The translations under genes were made by a program, and so were the position numbers. Source: an uncultured Actinomycetes bacterium (lineage in GTDB: Bacteria > Actinomycetota > Aquicultoria > CAJVYJ01). Taken from it: a DNA stretch of 12,283 bases. This document shows, piece after piece, positions 6,687 through 12,283 of the stretch. The notes below the pieces were generated by a model, which was not told where the DNA came from, made no database searches, and saw nothing but the letters and a program-made list of their open reading frames with translations. The stretch is from assembly GCA_913009475.1 (NCBI GenBank), contig CAJVYJ010000038.1, positions 1 through 12,283 on the forward strand, given 5' to 3'. Every line of letters starts with the position of its first letter. The first letter of the stretch is position 1.

Positions 6687-8060
6687 TTACATAATCATTT
6701 CAAAATGTGATTCATCCATGTCACGATCTTTTCGATCAAGCAGGGTGTTACCAATGCGCTCAACCAGACGCGCAGCTCCGGCATAGCCGACGATAGGAAA
6801 ATGATGCAAATTAGCCCGATCAGTTATCGGAAACCCGACGCGCACCAAGGGAATGTCCTCGTTATGAGCTATGGATTTGCCATAAGTATTGCCGATAAGC
6901 AAATCAACCGGCTGCTCCTTGATTTTTTGATGCAAGGTAAACAAATCTCCGGGAATAATTATTTCTGCTTCCAAACCGGAACTGCTCACAAGTTCACGTA
7001 AATCACTGATAAAACTTTCCGGCGCCCAACCGCTTATAATGTACACCGGCACCATTCCCATCTCTAATACTAAGCCGGTTAAGCCAAAAATTACATCCGG
7101 ATCCCCAAAAATAGCCACTTTTTTACCGTGAAAATGCGGATGAGCGTCAGTCATCATATCAACTAAGCGACCGCGTTCATCTTCGATTTCAACAGGAATG
7201 GATTTACCGGCCAGATCGGCAAGCGACATAATAAAAGCATCGGTTTCTCGGATGCCGATGGGAGTAGCAAGAGACACTGCTTGTACGCCAAATTTTTGCT
7301 CTAAAACTTTGGCAGCCGGATTAGCGGCGACCTGGCCGAGAGCCAGAGTAGCGCAGGCATCAGCTGAAGCCTGAATATCATTAATTCTAGCGCCACCCTT
7401 GGGATAAAGCCGATATTTACTAGTTAGAGGCGTATCCAAAACCCCTGAGGTATCCGGAAAAATATTTACTTTTATATCAAAGATATTTATCAAGCGTTTA
7501 ATTTCACGAATATCACCCGGATCAATAAAACCGGGAATGATATTTAGCCGCCCAGGCTCAGCGGTTTTCTTTTTAGCAACTCCCTCAACCATAGCTTTAA
7601 CAGCATTCGCATAACCGGTAATATGCGAGCCGACGTAGCTGGGGGTGTTGGCGACTAAGATCGGGAAATCGGACGCCACCTTTTCTTTATGATACAGATC
7701 CTCAACAATTCCGGATACATCATCCCCGATTGTTTCAGCCACACACGTAGTACAAATACCGAGAATTTCCGGCTTATATATGGCAATAGTATTATTTATA
7801 GCCGCTTTTAAATTACCGCCGCCGCCAAAAACAGCAGTTCCTTCATAAAAAGCGCTGGTAGTGGCCATAACCGGCTCGCGGTAGTGCCTAGTCAATACCA
7901 TTCTTAGATAGGAACAACACCCTTGAGAACCATGAACCAGCGGCATACAGCCGTGAATACCAAGATATGCATAGACAGCGCCGATTGGTTGGCAAATTTT
8001 TGCCGGGTTAATTGTTAATGCCGATCTTTTGTCGTTTTCGCTAGTGATATAATTCCGCAT
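6687..8060 (-). CDS. nifK: NifK, nitrogenase MoFe protein beta subunit
   Basis: Beta chain of the MoFe protein; shares the P-cluster with NifD and passes electrons from NifH to the cofactor. At 457 residues it is the short form that lacks the extended N-terminus of Azotobacter NifK, matching the Clostridium pasteurianum type. The P-cluster cysteines are visible as Cys23 (KICQPIGA), Cys48 (HGSQGCCSY) and Cys106 (TTCVAETIGDD). Ser141 in TPSYVGSH corresponds to the conserved P-cluster serine. Later conserved blocks include IIPGFIDPGDIREIK, ATPIGIRETDAF, IFGDPDVIFGL, LLIGNTYGKSIA and PLVRVGFPITDR. The ATG at 8060 has AAGGAG four bases upstream. The gap to nifD is 43 bases. Confidence 0.97.
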   Translation of the reverse strand: MRNYITSENDKRSALTINPAKICQPIGAVYAYLGIHGCMPLVHGSQGCCSYLRMVLTRHYREPVMATTSAFYEGTAVFGGGGNLKAAINNTIAIYKPEILGICTTCVAETIGDDVSGIVEDLYHKEKVASDFPILVANTPSYVGSHITGYANAVKAMVEGVAKKKTAEPGRLNIIPGFIDPGDIREIKRLINIFDIKVNIFPDTSGVLDTPLTSKYRLYPKGGARINDIQASADACATLALGQVAANPAAKVLEQKFGVQAVSLATPIGIRETDAFIMSLADLAGKSIPVEIEDERGRLVDMMTDAHPHFHGKKVAIFGDPDVIFGLTGLVLEMGMVPVYIISGWAPESFISDLRELVSSSGLEAEIIIPGDLFTLHQKIKEQPVDLLIGNTYGKSIAHNEDIPLVRVGFPITDRANLHHFPIVGYAGAARLVERIGNTLLDRKDRDMDESHFEMIM

Positions 8061-8103
8061 TTTTCTCCTTCTCGCCTACCTACTTTTTCGACCTTCTCGC
8101 TTA

Positions 8104-9681
8104 TCACTGCTCTTGCTTCCATGGCGGCACCGCGAATTTCCATGTCGGGCTATTGATCGCCATATCCAAATCTCCGGCAAAATTAATGAAACCTTCAAAG
8201 CCGGCGTACGGCCCGCTGTAATCATAGGAATGTATTTGGCGAGAAGGCACACCCATTTTCTCGGCCACATATTTGTCTTTGATGCCCGAGCAAAAAAGAT
8301 CCGGCTGAAATGTTTCAATAAGCCTCTCGGTTTCATAATGATTAAAATCATCGACAATAACATGGCCGTCTTTTACATGTATCATCATTCCCTTATAATC
8401 CATCAGCGGAATTTCCCGTCTTAGCTCGGCTATTTTTTTCTCATCCAAGCCTCTGGCATCGGCCTGCCGCTCAAAGGTAAGATCGTCAATGACAGCGCTA
8501 GATGTCCTTTGTTTTATTTCCGGCAGAATTTTACGACCTTCGTAATCATCACGATGAGCAAATTGATAGCCCGCAACCACAACTTCCATCCCTAAAGTCT
8601 CAAACAAATTTAAATAGTGGTCGCTGCGCGAGGCGCCAGCAAAGATTATTACTTTTTTGCCGGAGAGGCGCTGCCGATAATATTCCAAGTGCGGTTTTAC
8701 CATCGCCAAACCATTTTTAATAACTTTCTCGGTTTGTTTGTTAATTTCTTCGTCGTCAAAAAATTTAGCAATATGCCGAAGTGCTTTTATCGTACCGTCA
8801 ATCCCGATATAATTAACTTTAAGCCATGGTACGCCCCATTTCTGCTCCATCATTTTGTTGGTGTAATTAATTGAACGATGACACATCAAAATGCTTAACT
8901 TGGCTTGGTGCGCCCGACTAATATCTTCATAGCTGCCGTCGCCGGTAAAAGTGGCCACTATCCGATACCCGATCTCCTCCAGTAACGGCTTGATTGCCCA
9001 TAAATCACCGCCAATGTTATATTCACCAAAGATATTAATATCAAAAGGCGTCGTATGTTCAAGCTCCTGAGTGCCGATTACATGTTGCATTAAACAATTA
9101 CTGGCAATATGATGACCGGCTGACTGGCTGACGCCGCGATATCCTTCACAACGTACCGGAATAATTTTGATATCCAATTCTCGTGCCAGCATAGCAGCAA
9201 CATTTTCTATATCATCACCAATCAGCCCGACCGGACAAGTGGCATAGACGGCAATGGCCTTAGGCTTAAAAATACGATAAGCTTCTTTAATAGCCGCCGC
9301 TAATTTTTTTTCACCGCCGAAGATAATATCTTTCTCCTGAATATTGGTTGAAAGGCAATAACCCATATAATAATTTTTATCAGCTTCAGGTCGAGCGAAA
9401 TTTCGTCTGGTGCCCCAAGTATAATAAGCGCAGCCTATCGGCCCGTGAACGATATGGAGCATATCTTTAATCGGCCCCAAAACCACTCCCTTGGCGCCGG
9501 CATAAGCACAACCGCGAGAACTGATAATCCCCGGTATGGTCTTATCATTAGCTTCGATTTTTTGCCGGCCGGCAGAACTGTCCTTAACAACAATATGTCG
9601 GCGACGTTTGACTGCTACTTTTTCGGGCATTGCCGTTACTATTTCGTCAATAATTTTATTTGATTTTCTTACATCGGCCAT
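8104..9681 (-). CDS. nifD: NifD, nitrogenase MoFe protein alpha subunit
   Basis: Alpha chain of the MoFe protein, holding FeMo-cofactor where N2 is reduced. In the 525-residue version the P-cluster cysteines are C58 (RGCAYAGAKG), C84 (HGPIGC) and C149 (ATCPVGLIGDD). The cofactor ligands are C267 (LMCHRSINY) and H484 (HSYDYSGPYAGF). Active-site residues Q186 and H190 (SQSAGHH), the valine of AKGVV and the arginine of GASRS are kept, so it looks catalytically intact. A segment of roughly 50 extra residues around 385-445 (GRKILPEI to VIVDDFNHY) is absent from Azotobacter NifD but present in Clostridium pasteurianum NifD. HGPIGCAYYTWGTRRN is also of that type. I prefer the ATG at 9681 because GGGAG lies six bases upstream; the ATG at 9687 touches that site and would add two residues. 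Confidence 0.97.
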   Translation of the reverse strand: MADVRKSNKIIDEIVTAMPEKVAVKRRRHIVVKDSSAGRQKIEANDKTIPGIISSRGCAYAGAKGVVLGPIKDMLHIVHGPIGCAYYTWGTRRNFARPEADKNYYMGYCLSTNIQEKDIIFGGEKKLAAAIKEAYRIFKPKAIAVYATCPVGLIGDDIENVAAMLARELDIKIIPVRCEGYRGVSQSAGHHIASNCLMQHVIGTQELEHTTPFDINIFGEYNIGGDLWAIKPLLEEIGYRIVATFTGDGSYEDISRAHQAKLSILMCHRSINYTNKMMEQKWGVPWLKVNYIGIDGTIKALRHIAKFFDDEEINKQTEKVIKNGLAMVKPHLEYYRQRLSGKKVIIFAGASRSDHYLNLFETLGMEVVVAGYQFAHRDDYEGRKILPEIKQRTSSAVIDDLTFERQADARGLDEKKIAELRREIPLMDYKGMMIHVKDGHVIVDDFNHYETERLIETFQPDLFCSGIKDKYVAEKMGVPSRQIHSYDYSGPYAGFEGFINFAGDLDMAINSPTWKFAVPPWKQEQ

Positions 9682-9712
9682 TTCCATCTCCCATTTGCTA
9701 TCTATTATTCAG

Positions 9713-10081
9713 TTATAAAAGGGCCGCCGGGCCGCAGTCACCGGTTCTTACCCTCACGGCATCGTCGACCGGAGAAATAAATATTTTGCCGTCGCCGATA
9801 TTTCCCGTTTGATTGGCTTTAATAATCAAGTCAACCACTTTTTGGCAACATTTGTCTTCCACCACCAGAGTAATCATCCTTTTGGGAATAAAACTCACAC
9901 TTGACGGTTTAGGTAATTTATCCGAGCCGGTTAAAGCAGGCACAAATTCAAATCGTAAGCCTTTCTGCTTGCCCCGCCCTAAAACCTCAACTAATGTTAT
10001 TGCCGGATAGCCAGCGTTTAACAAAGCATCATTAGTACGCTGAATTTTATTCATCCTGATAATCGCGGTTATCTCTTTCAT
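9713..10081 (-). CDS. nifI2: NifI2, PII-family regulator of nitrogenase activity
   Basis: PII-like protein of 122 residues. In methanogens, where this has been studied, NifI1 and NifI2 form a complex that binds the MoFe protein and blocks nitrogenase when ammonium is plentiful; 2-oxoglutarate relieves the block. The PII fold shows as EITAIIRMNKIQRTNDAL, VEVLGRGKQKGL (the start of the T-loop, 32-42), a long T-loop through about residue 68, RMITLVVEDK and GNIGDGKIFISPV (93-105). The longer T-loop segment distinguishes NifI2 from NifI1. The start codon abuts the nifI1 stop (TAAATG), with GGAG six bases upstream. The gap to nifD is about 31 bases. Confidence 0.94.
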   Translation of the reverse strand: MKEITAIIRMNKIQRTNDALLNAGYPAITLVEVLGRGKQKGLRFEFVPALTGSDKLPKPSSVSFIPKRMITLVVEDKCCQKVVDLIIKANQTGNIGDGKIFISPVDDAVRVRTGDCGPAALL

Positions 10082-10399
10082 TTATTTCTCCATTAGTCCG
10101 GTCCGAATTGTGTAACTTGTTTCCACCGGCGTAATAAATATTTTGCCGTCGCCGATCGCGCCGGTATAAGCAGCTTTCTTAATTGTTTCTACCGCTACGG
10201 CTGTCTGCTTCTTAGGCACCACCAGCATTAGCATAACCTTGGATAACTCTCGGTAGTGCACGTCACCGATTTGCAGCCCTCGTTGCTTACCGCGACCGAA
10301 AACATTCATCTTTGTCAATGCCGTAAATCCATTTTCATCCAAGGCTTTAACAGTTTCGCTTTCTTTTTCCGGCCTAATTATCGCTCTAAGCATTTGCAT
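10082..10399 (-). CDS. nifI1: NifI1, PII-family regulator of nitrogenase activity
   Basis: PII-like partner of NifI2 in post-translational switch-off of nitrogenase by ammonium. The ATG at 10399 gives 105 residues, the usual NifI1 length: MQMLRAIIRPEK, MNVFGRGKQRGL (31-42), a short T-loop, VMLMLVVPK and GAIGDGKIFITPVE (80-93). The frame is open to an ATG at 10426 that would overlap nifH by 14 bases, but AGGAGG (10414-10409) lies nine bases before 10399 and overlaps the nifH TAG stop, which favours the shorter form. Its place between nifH and nifD is the hallmark of this regulatory system. No uridylylation-type GlnB or GlnK is seen in the window. Confidence 0.94.
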   Translation of the reverse strand: MQMLRAIIRPEKESETVKALDENGFTALTKMNVFGRGKQRGLQIGDVHYRELSKVMLMLVVPKKQTAVAVETIKKAAYTGAIGDGKIFITPVETSYTIRTGLMEK

Positions 10400-10412
10400 C
10401 TCTTTTAGCCTC

Positions 10413-11243
10413 CTATGCCGCTTCAATAATGCCGAATTCCATCATCATTTTTTCCAGTACCTCCATAGGCATCGGCTTAGGGACAACAAACATATCATTG
10501 TTGTCCAATTTATTCGCTAAAGACCGATAAACATCCGCCTGCGAACTGTCGGATTGATAACTAATTACTGTTTTTTTATTGATTTCCGCGCGTTGAACAA
10601 TGTTATCGCGAGGAATAAATTGAATTAATTGGCTGCCGAGACGTTGAGCGAAAGCAGTTACTAAATTAAGCTCGCCGTCAACATTGCGGCTGTTGCAAAT
10701 TATTCCTCCCAAACGAGCGCCGCCGCTGTTGGCAAATTTAACAATTCCTTTGCAGATATTATTAGCCGCGTATAAAGCCATTAATTCTCCGCTGGCGACA
10801 ATATATATCTCCTTGGCCTTACCTTCCCGCATCGGCATAGCAAAGCCGCCGCAGACAACGTCACCCAATACATCATAAAAGACATAATCAATCTGGTTCT
10901 TCTCATAAGCGCCTAAATTTTCCAGTAAAGTAATGGCGGTGATAATACCACGGCCGGCACAGCCGATTCCCGGTTCCGGTCCACCGGACTCCACGCACTT
11001 GATACCTTGAAAACCGTCTTGCACCACTACATCAAGTGTTACTTCATCCTCTCCTTCCATGCGTAAGGTATCCAGAACCGTCTGCTGCATCATTCCGCCC
11101 AGCAGCATGCGCGTCGAATCTGCTTTGGGGTCACAGCCAACAAGCATTACTTTTTTCTTAGCTTCGCCTAAGGCGGCAACTAAATTTTGAGTGGTAGTTG
11201 ATTTGCCGATGCCGCCTTTGCCATAAATAGCTATTTGCCTCAT
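10413..11243 (-). CDS. nifH: NifH, nitrogenase iron protein
   Basis: Homodimeric ATPase that delivers electrons one at a time to the MoFe protein, and also acts in cofactor and P-cluster maturation. The 276-residue protein begins with the P-loop YGKGGIGKST (7-16). The ligands of the [4Fe-4S] cluster that bridges the dimer are Cys95 (GIGCAGRGI) and Cys131 (GDVVCGGFAMP). Arg98 is the residue that is ADP-ribosylated in species with DraT; no draT is present here. Switch regions CDPKADSTR and YDVLGDVVCGG are intact. The ATG at 11243 has a perfect AAGGAGG six bases upstream. It is the first gene of the operon, and its promoter carries the 11-bp phased array. The family could include a VnfH or related homologue, but the linked nifI1/nifI2/nifD/nifK/nifE/nifN make nifH secure. 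Confidence 0.98.
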   Translation of the reverse strand: MRQIAIYGKGGIGKSTTTQNLVAALGEAKKKVMLVGCDPKADSTRMLLGGMMQQTVLDTLRMEGEDEVTLDVVVQDGFQGIKCVESGGPEPGIGCAGRGIITAITLLENLGAYEKNQIDYVFYDVLGDVVCGGFAMPMREGKAKEIYIVASGELMALYAANNICKGIVKFANSGGARLGGIICNSRNVDGELNLVTAFAQRLGSQLIQFIPRDNIVQRAEINKKTVISYQSDSSQADVYRSLANKLDNNDMFVVPKPMPMEVLEKMMMEFGIIEAA

Positions 11244-11279
11244 TTAAAGCCTCCTTTTTATATAATTGCCCTTTCATTT

Positions 11280-11285
11280 ATTATA
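11280..11285 (-). promoter_or_regulatory. nifH operon promoter -10 box
   Basis: The minus strand reads TATAAT, a perfect sigma-70-type -10 box, giving a leader of about 30 bases before nifH. The -35 position (ACTTCC, about 11303-11308) is a poor match to TTGACA and is overlapped by the phased pentamer array. That arrangement fits activation by a bound regulator rather than a strong basal promoter. No sigma-54 -24/-12 element (GG-N10-GC) stands out in the interval. Confidence 0.7.
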
Positions 11286-11295
11286 GCCAGCTTAT

Positions 11296-11355
11296 ATTTC
11301 CCGGAAGTTTCCCGACTGTAAAATTTCGGTTACTTTTAGTTGAAATATGCGTAAC
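11296..11355 (-). promoter_or_regulatory. Six-unit 11-bp phased operator array upstream of nifH
   Basis: On the minus strand pentamers begin every 11 bp: GTTAC (11355), TTCAA (11344), GTAAC (11333), TTTAC (11322), GAAAC (11311) and GAAAT (11300). Five of the six fit the pattern seen before amtB; TTCAA is the outlier. The last two units also share flanking bases, making a visible direct repeat CGGGAAA spaced 11 bp. The final pentamer begins 15 bp before TATAAT. Inference: head-to-tail binding of the GlnR-like OmpR-family regulator encoded next door, covering the -35 region as class II activators do. The remaining bases of the 191-base interval between the regulator gene and nifH (11244-11434) are AT-rich with no terminator or gene that I can see. 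Confidence 0.75.
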
Positions 11356-11434
11356 AATATTAAGGTAGTTTAGTGGTATGCGCAGCATTTATTACCAACT
11401 TGTGCTGTTAATCTTAAATATAATAATGCTAGTT

Positions 11435-12067
11435 TTATCGGAAGAGATAACCGACGTGGCGGACGGTTTTGATGTGATGGCTGTATTTAGGACCAAGCTT
11501 GGCCCGTAAACGCCGAATATGGACATCGACGGTGCGAGTGCCGGAGAAGAAATCGTACTCCCATATCTCTTCCATCAACTGTTGGCGGTGGAAGACCCGC
11601 CTCGGGTTGGACATCAAAAACTTAAGCAATTCAAATTCTTTATAAGTAAGTTCGACCGGTAGGCCGTCTGTTGTTACTTCATAACTATCACAATTAAGTA
11701 CCAAGCCGTCTGTTTTGATGATTTTCTTACTGATTGCTTGTCGTTTAAGATGAAACTGTAATCTCTTTCGTAATTCTTCTTTATTGAATGGTAGGGTAAC
11801 GAAATCATTGACAAGATTAAGGTCGATTTCAGGCAATATTCTTTCTTTAATGATAATAATTTTGGGAACATCGGTGGGCATAGTGGCGTCCACTTGCTTT
11901 AATAGCTGATTTAGATGGTTGACGGACGTGGCTGAGAATAAATAAAAATCACAATCCACTTCATCAAAATTTAGTCGATTCCTCACAGCCACTTTAAAAC
12001 CCAAGCTTTGAACAGCGGCGCTGACTTCATCAATATTAGCCTTATTTGTGATGATAATACCGGACAC
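11435..12067 (-). CDS. GlnR-like orphan OmpR-family regulator with degenerate receiver
   Basis: Predicted DNA-binding transcription factor of 210 residues. Residues 1-112 are receiver-like but have lost every phosphorylation residue: no acidic pair after the first strand (IIITNKA), no Asp at the end of strand three (DFYLFSAT), Lys in place of Thr/Ser after strand four (IIIIKER), and Leu for the conserved Lys (VTLPF). Residues 118-210 are an intact winged helix: LTYKEFELLKFL, VFHRQQLMEEIW, then the recognition helix region TRTVDVHIRRLRAKLGP and HVGYLF. The block YDFFSGTRTVDVHIRRLRAK and the opening IIITN closely resemble actinobacterial GlnR, which also works without phosphorylation. The start is GTG at 12067, with AGGAG five bases upstream. 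It reads in the same direction as nifH, with no kinase gene nearby. Inferred role: nitrogen-responsive regulator of nifH and amtB. Confidence 0.85.
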   Translation of the reverse strand: MSGIIITNKANIDEVSAAVQSLGFKVAVRNRLNFDEVDCDFYLFSATSVNHLNQLLKQVDATMPTDVPKIIIIKERILPEIDLNLVNDFVTLPFNKEELRKRLQFHLKRQAISKKIIKTDGLVLNCDSYEVTTDGLPVELTYKEFELLKFLMSNPRRVFHRQQLMEEIWEYDFFSGTRTVDVHIRRLRAKLGPKYSHHIKTVRHVGYLFR

Positions 12068-12249
12068 TCCAGCTCCTAATCCTTGCCCAATTTTCAGGTT
12101 GCCCGCCTAATTTGCCTCCAACTGCAAATCGGCTTACGCCATGATTACGTGAAGCGTAAGACATGTTAAAGCAATCTCCCCACAGCTTGTCGGATGATTA
12201 CGCATCCTCGTTAAGCCCCACAGAAAACCAACATCCCCTATTTATTATG
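12068..12249 (-). promoter_or_regulatory. Upstream region of the regulator gene, with TTACG motifs
   Basis: This 182-base stretch holds no convincing gene. On the minus strand GTAAT (12148) and GTAAG (12137) lie 11 bp apart, followed in the same phase by TGCAG (12126) and GCAAA (12115), a weaker version of the amtB and nifH arrays. A 7-bp inverted repeat (12133-12139 with 12154-12160) and a direct 9-mer ATGATTACG (12141-12149 and 12194-12202) overlap it. Possible autoregulatory site; no clear -10 box follows at the expected distance. Confidence 0.3.
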
Positions 12250-12283
12250 AGATCGGAAGAGCACACGTCTGAACTCCAGTCAC
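12250..12283. other. Sequencing artefact: Illumina TruSeq adapter at right end
   Basis: The last 34 bases begin AGATCGGAAGAGC and match the TruSeq adapter. They are the exact reverse complement of 119-152, so the contig has a false 34-bp terminal inverted repeat. Genomic sequence ends at about 12249. Confidence 0.97.

Noticed and set aside
11298..11306. Palindrome TTCCCGGAA in the nifH promoter, like an archaeal NrpR half-operator
   Set aside because: It is fully explained by the CGGGAAA direct repeat within the 11-bp array, and the archaeal GGAA-N6-TTCC spacing is not met.
12042..12164. 40-codon minus-strand ORF (MSYASRNHG...) overlapping the regulator start in another frame, a possible leader peptide
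   Set aside because: It is short, with only a distant GGGGAG before it, and the regulator's GTG has its own good ribosome site.
119..12283. Perfect 34-bp inverted repeat at the two ends (119-152 and 12250-12283), suggesting a transposon or linear element
   Set aside because: Both copies are Illumina TruSeq adapter, so this is a library artefact.

Overview
The window is a metagenome-style contig of about 12.1 kb of genomic DNA (153-12249), with Illumina library adapter left on both ends (about 1-152 and 12250-12283). It carries a compact molybdenum-type nitrogenase locus. All genes lie on the minus strand, so transcription runs from high to low coordinates. Gene order in that direction: an orphan OmpR-type regulator resembling actinobacterial GlnR (12067-11435); nifH, nifI1, nifI2, nifD, nifK, nifE, nifN and nifB (11243-3072); a two-domain GNAT acetyltransferase (3063-2242); an unrecognised 86-residue ORF (2234-1974); then, from its own control region, an Amt ammonium transporter (1765-194).

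The order H-I1-I2-D-K-E-N-B, a NifD with the long C-terminal-half insertion seen in Clostridium pasteurianum NifD, a short NifK and a stand-alone NifB lacking a NifX-like tail all point to an anaerobe of the group II/III nitrogenase type. Strong Shine-Dalgarno sites, a TATAAT -10 box and an OmpR-family regulator argue for a bacterium rather than a methanogen. GlnR-like OmpR regulators are best known from Actinomycetota, and related orphan regulators occur in other phyla; an anaerobic Chloroflexota lineage is one guess, but the window does not settle the taxon. No nifA, sigma-54 promoter, draT/draG, nifV, nifU/S or molybdate transporter is present.

The genes form one circuit. NifHDK fix N2, NifEN and NifB build the cofactor, the two NifI proteins are expected to switch nitrogenase off when ammonium appears, and Amt brings ammonium in. 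The most striking new observation is regulatory. Upstream of both nifH and amtB there is an array of pentamers (TTAAC, GTAAC, TTTAC, GAAAC, GCAAT and relatives) repeating exactly every 11 bp: six units before nifH and eight before amtB. Both arrays end the same distance (15 bp, start to start) before a -10 box. This matches the direct-repeat, 11-bp binding geometry of OmpR-family proteins and the GTnAC-n6-GaAAC sites of GlnR. The regulator gene next to nifH is the obvious candidate to bind them. Its receiver domain has lost every phosphorylation residue.

A second unexplained element is a near-perfect long inverted repeat in the amtB mRNA leader, just before the ribosome binding site. NifB lacks a cysteine that is normally conserved after the radical-SAM motif.
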